Shown piece by piece: positions 1-9,333 of a stretch of 64,000 bases of DNA. Source of the DNA: Gemmatimonadaceae bacterium (GTDB taxonomy: Bacteria > Gemmatimonadota > Gemmatimonadetes > Gemmatimonadales > Gemmatimonadaceae); the NCBI GenBank assembly GCA_035533015.1, contig DATLUQ010000029.1, positions 1-64,000 on the forward strand, written 5' to 3'. The position numbers and the translations under genes were made by a program. The notes below the pieces were generated by a model. The model was not told where the DNA came from. It worked only from the letters and a program-made list of their open reading frames with translations, and made no database searches. Position 1 is the first letter of the stretch. Each line of letters starts with the position of its first letter.

Positions 1-1
1 C

Positions 2-847
2 CCGGACCGCGATTCGATCATCTTCACCGGCGGCAGCAGCGATGGGCAAGACATCCATGTCACCGGGGTTGGGCCGGGAACCGCCCGACTCGTGCTGAGC
101 GATGCCAAGGGGCGCGCCATTCCCGACACCTCCATCGCCATCACCGTCGCTCCAGCCGCCGTCCATTTGCGATACGTCGGTGCGGTGGGGCCGACAGGTG
201 GCGTCACGGTGGGATTCCGGCAGACGCTGCTCCCGGACGAGCACGTCTACATTGACGTGCCATTAGGCATTCAATATGCAGCGCCGGTCAGGCTGCACAG
301 CTCCAACGACGCCATCATTCAGCCATCTGCCACCACCGTACACGGCATCGATTTCACCGCCGACGACGGCCATTTCGACCTGATTGGCGGCACTGAAGCC
401 GGGACGGCGTGGATCGTGGCAGATGGTCCGGGCATCATCCCCGACAGCCTGCTGGTGACCGTGGGGCAACCGCAGCTTCAACTCGTAGGGGCGACCACGG
501 CCGACACCAACGGATTCGGCTTCGCGCTTCGGGCGATCGACCAGGCGGGACTCCTCCGACGCACCGTCGATTCGCTACGGTTCAATCTCCGCAGCACGAA
601 CTGGAGCGTGCTGTCGGTGGACTCTGCCTCGCTCGGCTTGCCGGGCATGGCGAGCGCGACCCCCGGGCACGCGACCGTCCATTTCGCCGGCCAGGGCACC
701 GCGGCGGTTCAGATCAAGGATACGCGAACGGTGCCGTACGGCTACCAGCCCGCGGCCACGCGGCTCATCACGGTGGACGCGTCGCACCATCCGCTCACGG
801 AGCTATTGCTCGACTCGCTCCCGCCGGTGAAACCCGGCGGGAGGTGA
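2..847 (+). CDS. Partial secreted Ig-like/BIG2-type repeat protein (5' end cut)
   Basis: This frame is open from the first bases of the window to a TGA at 845-847, so the gene begins outside it. The visible 281 residues are beta-rich, with repeated short stretches typical of bacterial Ig-like (BIG2) domains: alternating Val/Thr strands, Gly-Thr-Ala turns (GTAWIVADGPG, GTARLVLSDAKG) and a repeat period near 90-100 residues. There are no catalytic motifs, no Cys-rich segment and no membrane span in the visible part. Such proteins are normally secreted or surface-attached and serve in adhesion or as structural modules. The fold assignment rests on residue pattern only, and the exact role is unknown. 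It converges with the decayed peptidase gene 51 bases downstream. Confidence 0.6.
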   Translation, partial: PDRDSIIFTGGSSDGQDIHVTGVGPGTARLVLSDAKGRAIPDTSIAITVAPAAVHLRYVGAVGPTGGVTVGFRQTLLPDEHVYIDVPLGIQYAAPVRLHSSNDAIIQPSATTVHGIDFTADDGHFDLIGGTEAGTAWIVADGPGIIPDSLLVTVGQPQLQLVGATTADTNGFGFALRAIDQAGLLRRTVDSLRFNLRSTNWSVLSVDSASLGLPGMASATPGHATVHFAGQGTAAVQIKDTRTVPYGYQPAATRLITVDASHHPLTELLLDSLPPVKPGGR

Positions 848-898
848 CGGGACCTTCTGGGCGAGCACGCACGCGCGGCATTCGCGGCGTCTTACCGC

Positions 899-2260
899 TT
901 ACCGCCTTCTTTGAGGCACCGCCGGCATCTCGCCCTTCGAGAACCTCGGCAACATCTCATCCCGATTCGCCAACCCAAGCACCACGGCCGCGGTGAGGAC
1001 TGCATTGTGCATGACGTCCTCCGGCACGATCCGCTCGTAGGTATCAAGGTCCGTATGCCACGTCGTGCTGTTGTACTCGATGCCGTCCTGCTGCGTGCCG
1101 ATGCCGGGCAGGCCCGCCACCGCGAACGCACCGTCGTCGCTGCCACCCTCCACAGGCGCCGTCGACGCCGCGGCGCCGAACACGCCCCAGTCCTCGAACG
1201 GCTTCAGGTACTGCGCGAGGATCGTCGCTTCCGGCGGTCCGAAAATGCTCGCGCCGCGCACCCTGCCGGTGCCGTCGTCGATGTTCCAGTAGGCGTCGAG
1301 CTTGTTGAAATCCCTGGTGGGCTCTTCGGCGCTCCCGAAAGGCTGCTTCACGTAGGCGAACGACCCTAGCAACCCCCCTTCCGCACCGCTCCACAGGGCC
1401 ACGCGGATGGTGCGCCGCGGCTTGGCGCCTACGGCCTCCAGAATGCGCGCGGCTTCCATCATGATCGCGCACCCGATGGCGTTGTCGGTGGCGCCGGTGG
1501 CGCTGGTCCACGAATCCAGGTGCCCGCCGAGCATCACGACCTCGTCGGCCTTGTCGGTGCCCGGGATCTCGGCCACGGTCACGTAGCTCGTCTTGCCGTC
1601 GGGGAAATACTGGTTCGAGACGTTGAACTCCACGCTCACCGGCGTGCCGTCCGCCATCAGCCGGTAGATGCGCCCGGCGTCGTCGTTGCGCAGAATCACG
1701 GCCGGGGGCTGCGGCGTGGTGTCGTCGTAGATCTGCCCGGGCCCGTTCTGGGCCACGATCACCCCGGGAATGCGCCCGCCCCCTGCGAGTTGAGCCGCGG
1801 CGCGGGCATATGCGTCTTCAGAAACTCGTTCACGCGCATGGTCACGTCGCGCGCCGAGAGATGGCCCTCCGGCGGAGGAGCACCACGGCCGCGCCCGAAG
1901 CCGCGCCCACCGCGCGCCGGCGCGTTCGGGTCCCGCGGCGCGTGGCGCTCGCGCACCTGATCGTCGGGCGTGCGCAGCGACCGCGGGTTGAAGTTCACCG
2001 GCACCTCGGCCGGACGGCCCACCATCACGATGCCACCGGTCACCTTGCTCGCCATCGACGCGAGATAGCTGTCCAGCTCCGTCGGCGTGGGCGTCTCCGG
2101 TGGGTCGAGGAGCACCACGTTGCCGCGCACGGTCCCCTTGGTGGAGGGCGACCAGCGCACCGCCTCGAACTTGAGGTTCGCCGTGACGGGTGACGTGATG
2201 TAGCCGCTCGCCTTGCCGGGCATCCACCCCACGCCGCGCCAGATGAACGGTTCCAGGAGG
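899..2260 (-). pseudogene. Decayed M28 family metallopeptidase (frameshift, 5' truncation)
   Basis: The C-terminal part (899 to about 1770) encodes an M28 zinc-peptidase core: [26 protein letters not shown] and the C-terminal HTDLDTYE motif. The N-terminal part, a PA-like insert with [15 protein letters not shown], continues in another minus-strand frame from about 1770 to 2210, so a frameshift lies near 1760-1800. Upstream of about 2260 the usual roughly 100-residue N-terminus and signal peptide are missing and the sequence becomes unrelated. In the catalytic loop the usual EEEGLLGS reads AEGGLLGS, so the first of the adjacent glutamates (the general base of the family) is Ala. An intact paralogue lies at 52522-54132. 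Two lesions plus a lost catalytic residue make a non-functional relic likely. A sequencing error could explain the frameshift but not the missing 5' end. Confidence 0.75.
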
Positions 2261-2472
2261 GATAGGAATTTGAATCCCCGTATGACCTGACGGGCGAGCG
2301 GCGCGGGCCAGCCGTCAGGTGCGGTCCGGCGGTGTCGCGGCTGGTCCCGCGTATGGCGAGGGCTGTTGCGACGGCCGGCCTGGGGCAGCCGGGCCTCGTG
2401 AAGCGGCCGCCGCGGGCGTCGCGCCCGCCGACGGGCATCGCACAAGCCCCTGGCCCGCCGGCGGGTACGCGA

Positions 2473-2885
2473 TCAGGACGAGCCGCGGGAAGCGCGCCGC
2501 GCCGTCGGGGGCGCGGGCCGATCGTCGGGTGGGGACCCCCGCGCGGCTTCGCGGGCGCGGCGCAGGTGCGCCAGGATCCGATCGATCACCGCGCCCTCGG
2601 TAATGAAGGCGAGGATGTGCATCGCGCCGCCGCAGGCCGGACAGGCGAGCGGGTCCACTTCTTAATGGATGCGTCGCAGGAGCTCGGCCCAGCGCCGCCG
2701 CGCCTCCCGGAGCGGCAGCACGTCCTGCTCCGCCACCGCGACGGGCGCGGGCACGCCGGCTCCGGCGCTCGCCTTGCGCCGAGTGCTACGGGGCCGGTTG
2801 GCGTACCAGCCGTAGTAGCGCGTCATCACCTGGTGCTTGTTCGGGATGTGCGTGACGCGGGGCCGGGGTCCCTGAAAAGTGGTCC
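2473..2885 (-). pseudogene. Remnant of IS91-type transposase (C-terminal part)
   Basis: Read on the minus strand, the segment gives THIPNKHQVMTRYYGWYANR, then RRWAELLRRIH, an in-frame TAA (2665-2663), then EVDPLACPACGGAMHIL and VIDRILAHLRR. This is the conserved end of IS91-family rolling-circle transposases: the RYYG segment, the WAxLLRRVYEVDPL segment and a CPxCGG zinc-ribbon followed by VIxRILxHL. The upstream two thirds, including the HUH/Y2 nuclease, is absent, and the internal stop breaks the rest. It sits directly upstream of the truncated M28 gene on the same strand, so insertion and decay of this element is the simplest cause of that truncation. No clean element ends could be defined. 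Confidence 0.7.
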
Positions 2886-3670
2886 AGCCGGGGTCACGTT
2901 CTGACAGCGAGCTGAGACGAGGCCAGACGCTCGGGAGAGAGGAGGCCAGGGCTGCGGATCAACCGATGCACCGAAGCCCCAATCGTGGCCGCCCGGCGTG
3001 TGGCCAGATCCGTGACAAGAGCCATTGTCACGAACGGGTGCTCGTGACAAGGGTGAACGACACGACGTGCAGCCATTTCCCCTATGAAGATCACGCCGAT
3101 CCCGTCATAACCACGTTTCGTGGCCCGTAGTTCGAGGGGTACAACGACGCCTCGTGGAGCTGCCACAGCGAGCTGACCCTCGCCCGTCGACTCGGCTCAT
3201 TACCGCTGTTCGGCGTGGGCCGGACGTTCACGGCTTTCCGTGCAGGGCGGAGCCGCTCGGCCGCCGGCGGCGGGTTCACTTAACCCGACCGCCGCGCGGA
3301 GCGTGAGCACCATCTGCGGATTGCTTGCCAGCCCCGACGCGCTGAATCCGCTGGAGTCGGAACACCGCGTGCGGGTGTCCGCCATGCAGAGCATGGGGTT
3401 CGGAACCGATGGCCAATGGTCAACCACGTGGCCCTGGGAAGCCAACGCGCATCCCGTCCAGCCCCGGCTGTCTAACAGGACGCGGGCGACCGTGGGCTTG
3501 GGAATGCTCGCGACGCTTAGTGTCGATCCCGCGGTGCTCCGGTCGACCTACGGATCGCAGACACCCGCGGGGTTCATGGTCTTCCTGCGACTCCGTCCGC
3601 TTGCGCCAGGCTTGCGGGGAATGCAGGGGATGGGCGGCATGCCCGCCATGATCGGGGCGGGCCGTGACCG
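2886..3670. other. Gene-poor stretch beside the transposase remnant
   Basis: About 785 bases with no recognisable gene. Open frames exist on both strands (for example 3240-3674 plus, 2894-3166 minus), but their products resemble no family I know and have shadow-like composition rich in Arg and Pro. The region adjoins the IS91 remnant and the truncated peptidase, and is probably decayed insertion debris. I see no RNA gene or clear repeat in it. Confidence 0.5.
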
Positions 3671-4210
3671 TTAGCCCGTCGTGAACGTGAACACCATGCC
3701 GTAGGTGCTGCTCCCGGGGGTCTGCCAACCCGACCCCATCTCGCCACCGCCCATCATGCCGCCGCTGCCCATCATCTGGCCGGTGGCCGCCTGCCCACCA
3801 AATTGCGTGCAGGTGCTCAGGTCCACCGCGTCTCCGCGATCGTCCATCATGTCACCTCCCATGTGGAGCGCGTAGGTCGTGTGGGCTTTGAGCGGAGTAC
3901 TTGGCATGAAGGTCAGTTTCATCGAATCGGTGGACCACGTCGCCGTGCCACTCACGATTGCACCGGTGACCGTCCCTTCATGAAGGGAGACGTATATCTG
4001 TGCGCCGGCGCGCATGGCATGCGAGAACGAGACGACGATCGGAGCGGCGGGATCGATCCCGGTCGCTCCGCCCACCGGACTGACGGCCACAACCTGCGTG
4101 CGCGATGGGTTGGTAGCCGGGGCAGTGGTGGTCGACGAACTTCCGCTGCACGCGGTCAGGGCCGTGGTGGCAGCGAGCGTGAATAGCATGGACCAAGCGG
4201 AGCGGGACAC
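3671..4210 (-). CDS. Lipoprotein with SbsA/BIG_5-type Ig-like domain
   Basis: A 179-residue protein starting at GTG 4210, chosen because AGGAGG (plus-strand 4217-4222) lies six bases upstream and the N-terminus then reads as a lipoprotein signal: a short basic start, hydrophobic MLFTLAATTALTAC and lipobox LTAC. Residues about 35-120 look like a bacterial Ig-like (SbsA/BIG_5) domain: VVAVSPVGGATGIDPAAPI, VSFSHAMRAG and PLKAHTTYALHMGG are its typical strand and turn segments. The C-terminus is Met- and Gly-rich (QMMGSGGMMGGGEMGSG), which may bind copper or be a flexible tail. It is expected to be anchored in the outer membrane facing the periplasm or surface. Substrate and partner are unknown. 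It is transcribed divergently from the lipoprotein gene at 4534. Confidence 0.75.
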   Translation of the reverse strand: MSRSAWSMLFTLAATTALTACSGSSSTTTAPATNPSRTQVVAVSPVGGATGIDPAAPIVVSFSHAMRAGAQIYVSLHEGTVTGAIVSGTATWSTDSMKLTFMPSTPLKAHTTYALHMGGDMMDDRGDAVDLSTCTQFGGQAATGQMMGSGGMMGGGEMGSGWQTPGSSTYGMVFTFTTG

Positions 4211-4533
4211 GTTCGGCCTCCTGTTATCGCGAGCGCGCTCGCAAGAGGAAACGCGCGGTTCGTAGTGTGCGTGACCGGTCAACCATGTACTGGGCATGGG
4301 CTCAAGTCTGCACCGAACCGGTGGCCACGCAGTCGGGACATCTGGCCGTCCGTGTCAGGGAAACCGCGACCAGGGCTCGACACACTCGTCCGGTAGAAGC
4401 CTCGACGACCATGTGCTGGTCCTCCCGATGATCGGTCCCCCGCCAAGTGCGGAGTTTTCAAGAAGGTCGGGAGATCCGCCCGCGTTCGACTCGGGTGATC
4501 GTCTGGACGGGATCCGGGGGAGGGGGAGGACAG
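4211..4533. promoter_or_regulatory. Divergent intergenic region between two lipoprotein genes
   Basis: 323 bases separating two divergently oriented lipoprotein genes, so promoters for both should lie here. I see strong ribosome-binding sites at each end (AGGAGG for the minus gene, a GGGGGAGG tract for the plus gene) but no convincing -35/-10 pair or operator. Confidence 0.35.
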
Positions 4534-5334
4534 ATGCGCACCGTGAGAAGCTATCTCCTGCTATTTGTCACGTGTGCCTGTGGTGGGCCGACCGTGCTTC
4601 CGCCGGCCGCGCCGACGCCGCTACGGATGAGCGGTGCGGCTAATGCCGCCGACTACGCCAAGTACCTCGCCGCGGGCACCGCAGCGATCGACGGCCGGGT
4701 CTTCGTGACTACTCAGGGCGACGACGTGACGATCGGGGCTGGCCGCCTAGTCACACTCGACCCGGTGACGCGTTACACCGAGGATTGGTTCCGGCAGATC
4801 GGCGCGGACTTCTACCGCTTCGATGAAGCCCCTGCCGATTCTCTCTTCCGGCTCGCGCGACGGATCACGACCTCTGACGCACAAGGACACTTCGGACTGG
4901 CTGCGCTCCCGGCCGGAACGTATCTGGTTCGCAGTTCGGTGATGTGGAAGCCCGGTGAAGGGTTTGCCGGACCGCTCGGCGTCGTCGTTGCGGATACGCT
5001 CACCGTCGGGGACGGCGAACGCCGCAACATCCTTCTGAATGTGATCGTGATGCACGGCCCCCTGCTGACCAGCGCCATCTTGACGAAGGCGCAGATCGGA
5101 GACAGAAGGTTTGCGGTGGTTGGCCGGGTCACCGGAATCTCCTGCAGGAAGGACTTATTGACAGAACCGCCACCGGACCAGTCCGTCGCGCGAAGCCTTC
5201 TGGTTGTGAACGCCCTGGTTCTCGGTGCTGGCGCGGTCACGAACGTGATCTGCGAGAAGGGCGGCTTCAGCCTGCGCCATAACTGCTTCAGTTACATCGA
5301 ATGCAGGGGCGATGCCATCCGGTGGAGTCCATGA
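4534..5334 (+). CDS. Lipoprotein with RcsF-like C-terminal cysteine domain
   Basis: A 266-residue protein. The ATG at 4534 follows a GGGGGAGG tract and begins a lipoprotein signal (MRTVRSYLLLFVTCAC, lipobox VTCAC), so upstream in-frame codons were ignored. Residues about 55-170 form a small beta-sandwich-like segment of the carboxypeptidase-regulatory type (RITTSDAQGHFGLAALPAGTY). The last 75 residues contain four cysteines spaced C-x35-C-x10-C-x5-C in the context SLLVVNALVLGAGAVTNVIC. This is close to the pattern of the disulfide domain of RcsF (C-x34-C-x8-C-x5-C). The similarity is seen in spacing and surrounding Ala/Val residues and is not proof of homology. A role as an envelope sensor or structural lipoprotein is inferred. 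Confidence 0.6.
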   Translation: MRTVRSYLLLFVTCACGGPTVLPPAAPTPLRMSGAANAADYAKYLAAGTAAIDGRVFVTTQGDDVTIGAGRLVTLDPVTRYTEDWFRQIGADFYRFDEAPADSLFRLARRITTSDAQGHFGLAALPAGTYLVRSSVMWKPGEGFAGPLGVVVADTLTVGDGERRNILLNVIVMHGPLLTSAILTKAQIGDRRFAVVGRVTGISCRKDLLTEPPPDQSVARSLLVVNALVLGAGAVTNVICEKGGFSLRHNCFSYIECRGDAIRWSP

Positions 5335-5417
5335 TGGATGCAAGCGAGACACCGCGGGGCAGCGGGTACCGGCGCGCCCCTGGCGAGGGCTGAGCCGAAT
5401 GGCGATGATCCCTGCTG

Positions 5418-6506
5418 ATGAATCTCCGGAAGACGGTCGCCGACTATGAGCGCTGGCTAGGCCGGCAGCTGCCCCTCATTCGCGCCGACCTCGGACTCAA
5501 GCACCGCCGGATGCGCGAAGGCGCGTTGCCGTTCCTGCGCGCGACGTACTTCCGATGGGCCCAGCTGTGGCCCGACCTCTGTCCGGAATTGAAGGATGCC
5601 CCCGCCGTGCTTGCGGTGGGCGATCTGCATGTCGAGAACTTCGGCACGTGGCGCGATGCCGAGGGACGCTTGGCGTGGGGGATCAACGACTTCGACGAAG
5701 CGTGGCGGCTACCGTACGCGAACGATCTCGTGCGCCTGGCCACGAGCGTCATGCTTGCGGGCGATGCGTCCGCGCTTCGTCTCGATCCCGGCGCCGCCGC
5801 CTCCGCCATCATCACGGGCTACCGGGAATCGCTGGTCGCCGGCGGTCGACCGCTCGTGCTCGCCGAGCATCACCCGGCTCTTCGGCGGATGGCCATCCAT
5901 CGCCTGCGCGACCCGGAGGCATTCTGGCACCAGCTCGACACGTCCGCGCCGGTGCGGAGCAGACTGCCCCCGAGTGCGACAAGCGCCCTGTCCAAGCTGT
6001 GGCCGGCGCGTGAGCTACCGTGGCGCATCGTCCATCGCGTCGCCGGACTCGGCAGCCTTGGCCGGCAACGATTCGTCGCGCTGGCCGAATGGAACGGGGG
6101 GCGCATTGCTCGCGAGGCCAAGGGGCTCACGGTGTCGGCGGGCGAATGGGCGGCGGGCCGACGCGAGCGGGATACGCCGCTCTACCGAGAAATCCTCGCC
6201 GGCGCGGTCCGTTGCGCCGATCCATTCGTGGCGGTACGCAAGCGGTGGCTCGTGCGCCGGCTCGCGCCGGACTGCTCCCGTATCGAGTTGGCGAGTCTCC
6301 CACGCGGCCGCGACGAGCGGCGCCTGCTGCATGCCATGGGCTGGGAAACGGCCAACGTGCACCTGGGAAGCATCCGCGCGCATCGCATCCTCTCCGATCT
6401 CGACCGACGGCCCCACGATTGGCTCGTGCGGGCCGCGGATACGATGAGTGCCGCCGTGAAGAAAGACTTCTCCACCTGGCGCCGGGAGACAGCCGCGGGC
6501 TTCTGA
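5418..6506 (+). CDS. DUF2252 family protein (kinase-like fold)
   Basis: A 362-residue cytoplasmic protein with the signature blocks of DUF2252: RMREGALPFLRATYFRWA near the N-terminus, then AVGDLHVENFGTW (about residues 67-79) and GINDFDEAWRLPYANDL (about 91-107). HVENFGT and NDFDEA have the layout of the catalytic HGDxxxxN and DFD/DxD segments of aminoglycoside-phosphotransferase-like folds, so nucleotide-dependent chemistry is possible. The substrate is unknown for the family. There is no signal peptide or membrane span. A 169-base gap separates it from the NRAMP-like gene, and the two may be cotranscribed. Family assignment is firm; no function is claimed. Confidence 0.8.
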   Translation: MNLRKTVADYERWLGRQLPLIRADLGLKHRRMREGALPFLRATYFRWAQLWPDLCPELKDAPAVLAVGDLHVENFGTWRDAEGRLAWGINDFDEAWRLPYANDLVRLATSVMLAGDASALRLDPGAAASAIITGYRESLVAGGRPLVLAEHHPALRRMAIHRLRDPEAFWHQLDTSAPVRSRLPPSATSALSKLWPARELPWRIVHRVAGLGSLGRQRFVALAEWNGGRIAREAKGLTVSAGEWAAGRRERDTPLYREILAGAVRCADPFVAVRKRWLVRRLAPDCSRIELASLPRGRDERRLLHAMGWETANVHLGSIRAHRILSDLDRRPHDWLVRAADTMSAAVKKDFSTWRRETAAGF

Positions 6507-6675
6507 CGGATTGCCGAAGCGTACGACGAGTTCCAGATTGTGCCGCACGCCGATGGCACCTCCGACCTGCACCTGATCCGGATTCCTGGGTATTATCGGG
6601 ACCCTGGGCCGGCGCGCGTGTTCTCGATGCGCCTGACTCTTCGCAACTCACAACGACCGCCCGGCACAGCCACCC

Positions 6676-8019
6676 GTGTACTGGATCAGTAAGCTCCTCC
6701 ATCGCCTCTCCCGCACGAAGCGCCGCTGGGCCATCCTGCTCGCGGTCGTAGGCCCAGGGATCATCACCATGGTGGCCGACAACGACGCCGGCGGAATCTC
6801 CACGTATACCCAGACGGGAGCGCTGACCGGCTTCAACATGCTCTGGGCGTTCATCATCCTCGTCCCCATGGCGTACTACGTACAGGAGATGACGGTGCGT
6901 CTTGGCGCCGTTACCAAGCGCGGGCACGCCGAAGCGATCTTCGACGCCTTCGGCCCCGTCTGGGGATGGTTTTCGGTGTTCGACCTGGTCGTCATCAACT
7001 GGCTGACCCTGGTCACGGAGTACATCGGCATGACGCAGGCCATGCGCCTATTCAATGTGCCCGAATGGGTCACCTTTGTCGGCGTGACAGGCCTGTTGCT
7101 GGCGATCGTGATCACGGGCAAGTACTGGACGTTCGAGAAGATCACCCTGTTCTTCTGTCTCTTCAATTTCGTGTACATCCCGGCGGCGATCTGGGCCATG
7201 CACACCGGGAACGTGAACGAGGGCTGGCTGCAGGTGGGGCGGGGGTTCTACGCGCCGCGGTTCCTGCTCAGCCCCCGGTTCGACGCGGCCGCTCTGCTCA
7301 CGCTGGTCATGGCGAACATCGGCACTACCATCACGCCCTGGCAGATCTTTTTTCAACAATCGGCCGTGGTGGACAAAGGGATGGATGTGAAAGACATCCG
7401 GTACGGCAAGATCGACACGTTCGTCGGCGCGCTCGTGACCTGCGTCGTCGCCGCGTTCATCATCATCGCCGCGGCCGGCGTCTTCTATTATCATCCGGGC
7501 GGGCAGCTGGCCGTCGAGTCCGCCGCGCAGGCGGCGGCCAAGATGCCGGCGGTGATGCCAGGGGCGCACCTCGGACTGTGGGCCCGGACGCTGTTCGCGA
7601 TCGGATTGTTCGACGCCGGTCTCCTCGGGGCATTGTGCATCTCACTGTCCACGAGCTGGGCGCTGGGGGAGGTGTTCGGCTGGGCCCACTCCCTCAACCG
7701 CAGCGTCCGCGAGGCGCCCTGGTTCTATGTGGCGTACGTGGCGATGTTGGGGTCGTCCGGCGTGGTGTCCCTGATCGCGAGTATCAAGATCCAGGACGCC
7801 ATCACGATCTTCGTGCAGGTCGTCGCAGTCACGCTACTGCCGGCGGCACTCGTCTTCCTGATCCTGCTCCTGAATGACCGACCGCTCATGGGCGACTATG
7901 TGAACACCCGTTGGCAGAACATCGCCAATGGATCCATCACGGCATTCGTGATTGTCGTCTCGTCCATGTTCGGTCTGTCCGTGCTGTTCCCCAGCCTGTT
8001 CAGCGCACTCGGCAGGTGA
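6676..8019 (+). CDS. NRAMP-family divalent metal transporter, variant metal site
   Basis: A 447-residue inner-membrane protein with about 11 hydrophobic helices, starting at GTG 6676. The first helix reads GPGIITMVADNDAGGISTY and aligns with the NRAMP segment GPGxxxxxxxxDPGNxxT, but the canonical DPGN is DAGG (37-40). In helix 6 the metal-binding MPH motif of Mn/Fe transporters is TPW (220-222, in IGTTITPWQIFF). The Asp is kept, while the soft Met ligand and the His are lost. Related NRAMP branches with altered motifs have been shown to move Mg2+. The next gene, four bases downstream, carries MgtE-N and CBS domains known from Mg2+ channels, so magnesium or another hard cation is the likely substrate. 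That substrate is inferred; family membership is clear. Confidence 0.85.
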   Translation: MYWISKLLHRLSRTKRRWAILLAVVGPGIITMVADNDAGGISTYTQTGALTGFNMLWAFIILVPMAYYVQEMTVRLGAVTKRGHAEAIFDAFGPVWGWFSVFDLVVINWLTLVTEYIGMTQAMRLFNVPEWVTFVGVTGLLLAIVITGKYWTFEKITLFFCLFNFVYIPAAIWAMHTGNVNEGWLQVGRGFYAPRFLLSPRFDAAALLTLVMANIGTTITPWQIFFQQSAVVDKGMDVKDIRYGKIDTFVGALVTCVVAAFIIIAAAGVFYYHPGGQLAVESAAQAAAKMPAVMPGAHLGLWARTLFAIGLFDAGLLGALCISLSTSWALGEVFGWAHSLNRSVREAPWFYVAYVAMLGSSGVVSLIASIKIQDAITIFVQVVAVTLLPAALVFLILLLNDRPLMGDYVNTRWQNIANGSITAFVIVVSSMFGLSVLFPSLFSALGR

Positions 8020-8023
8020 TGCA

Positions 8024-9286
8024 ATGACGAATCCCATGACCGCTCCAACCCCGCCGGCGACCGGCCCCGACTACGACACGTATTTCTTTTCGGGGCTGCT
8101 CGGACGGCACGTGTGCGAAACCCGCGCCGAATTCCGCATCGGAAAGCTCACGGATCTCGTCTTCCGACTCAGCGAGCCGTATCCCGAAGCGGTGGGCATC
8201 TTCATCAGCCACGGCTGGGGCAACCCCACCGAGTTCATCCCGTGGGAGCGCGTCAGCCGCATCGACCGGGGCACGATCTTCGTCCTCCCGCCCGTCACCG
8301 GCGATCGGTACGCGCCGTTCGTCGACCAGCCGGGATGGATCCTCCTCAACGAGCATCTCGTGGGCAAAGAGATCTTCGACATGGAGGACCGGCGGCTGGA
8401 GATCGTGAACGACGTTCAACTCCTGAGCAGTCGGGGACGCATGATCCTCGCGCACGTGGACACGTCGTTCAACGGCTTCCTTCGCAAGTGGCGGCTGGAC
8501 TGGATCGGCCGCCAGAAGGACCAACTGATCTCGTGGAAGTTCGTGCAGCCGCTTTCCATCGAAGACGCGACGTCGAGCCGCAAGGTGTCGCTCTCCCTCA
8601 CCCGCTCCCAGATCCATGAAATGCCGAGTGAGGATCTCGCCGACGCCCTCGAAGAGCTGTCGGGACGCGAGCAGGAGGCGGTGTTCTCGGCGCTGGATTC
8701 GGACAAGGCGGCTGAAACGTTGCTCGAAGCCGAGCCGCGAGCCCAACGACAGCTCGTGGCCGACCTGCCTCCGGATCGCGCGCGGACGATCCTGTCCGGA
8801 ATGTCGGCTGCCCAGATCGCCGACCTGCTCGAGGCCCTGCCACTGGATGATCGCCGCGACCTGATCGCGCTGCTGCCGGCCGATCGCGCCGAGCGGGCAA
8901 AGGCGATTCTCGCGCAGCACGAGCCCGCCATCGGCGAGCTCATGGCATCCACCTGCGTGGCCCTCGCGCCCGAAACCCCGGTCGCCGACGTCCTGCGCCA
9001 TCTTCGCGAGTCGCGCCTGAACAGGCGGTTCCTGCACTATGTATATGTCGTGCAGCCGCCCGGCCAGGTGCTGGTCGGGGTCGCCGATCTGTTGGAACTG
9101 GTCGCTGCCGAGGTCGGAGCCACGCTCGGCGACGTGATGGCCACACCGGTGGTGTCGGCGGATCGGGACCTGCTGGAGGACGATGTGCGAAAGATGTTCG
9201 AGAAGTATCATTACCGCATGCTGCCGGTGGTGGACGCCGCCAACCGCTTGCTCGGGGTGGTCCATTCCAGGGACATGGGCGAATGA
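8024..9286 (+). CDS. PRC-barrel / MgtE-N / CBS regulatory protein
   Basis: A 420-residue soluble protein. The ATG at 8024 follows the transporter stop by four bases, so the pair is translationally linked. Residues about 15-80 and 85-140 resemble PRC-barrel-like beta units (IGKLTDLVFRLSEPYPEAVG and KEIFDMEDRRLEIVNDVQLL). Residues about 190-290 are MgtE intracellular N-domain repeats (MPSEDLADALEELSGREQEA, LLEALPLDDRRDLIALLP). Residues about 300-420 are two CBS motifs ending VVDAANRLLGVVHSRDM. In MgtE the N-domain plus CBS pair closes the channel when it binds cytosolic Mg2+. Here these domains are detached from the MgtE pore and sit beside an NRAMP-like pore, so a role as its Mg2+/nucleotide-sensing regulator is inferred from context. 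Confidence 0.8.
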   Translation: MTNPMTAPTPPATGPDYDTYFFSGLLGRHVCETRAEFRIGKLTDLVFRLSEPYPEAVGIFISHGWGNPTEFIPWERVSRIDRGTIFVLPPVTGDRYAPFVDQPGWILLNEHLVGKEIFDMEDRRLEIVNDVQLLSSRGRMILAHVDTSFNGFLRKWRLDWIGRQKDQLISWKFVQPLSIEDATSSRKVSLSLTRSQIHEMPSEDLADALEELSGREQEAVFSALDSDKAAETLLEAEPRAQRQLVADLPPDRARTILSGMSAAQIADLLEALPLDDRRDLIALLPADRAERAKAILAQHEPAIGELMASTCVALAPETPVADVLRHLRESRLNRRFLHYVYVVQPPGQVLVGVADLLELVAAEVGATLGDVMATPVVSADRDLLEDDVRKMFEKYHYRMLPVVDAANRLLGVVHSRDMGE

Positions 9287-9333
9287 TCGTGACGCCGGAC
9301 TAACCTTCACGCCCGGTCAGGGAGAGAGGCCTC

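Noticed and set aside
2240-2275. tRNA 3'-end-like sequence on the minus strand (GGGGATTCAAATTCC then TATCCCTCC) near the truncation point of the M28 relic
   Set aside because: Resembles a T-arm and acceptor end and could mark an integration site, but the T-stem pairs poorly and no D-arm or anticodon arm is found upstream.
3240-3674. Plus-strand open frame of 144 codons
   Set aside because: No recognisable domain or signal peptide and unconvincing composition; it lies in the debris region beside the transposase remnant.
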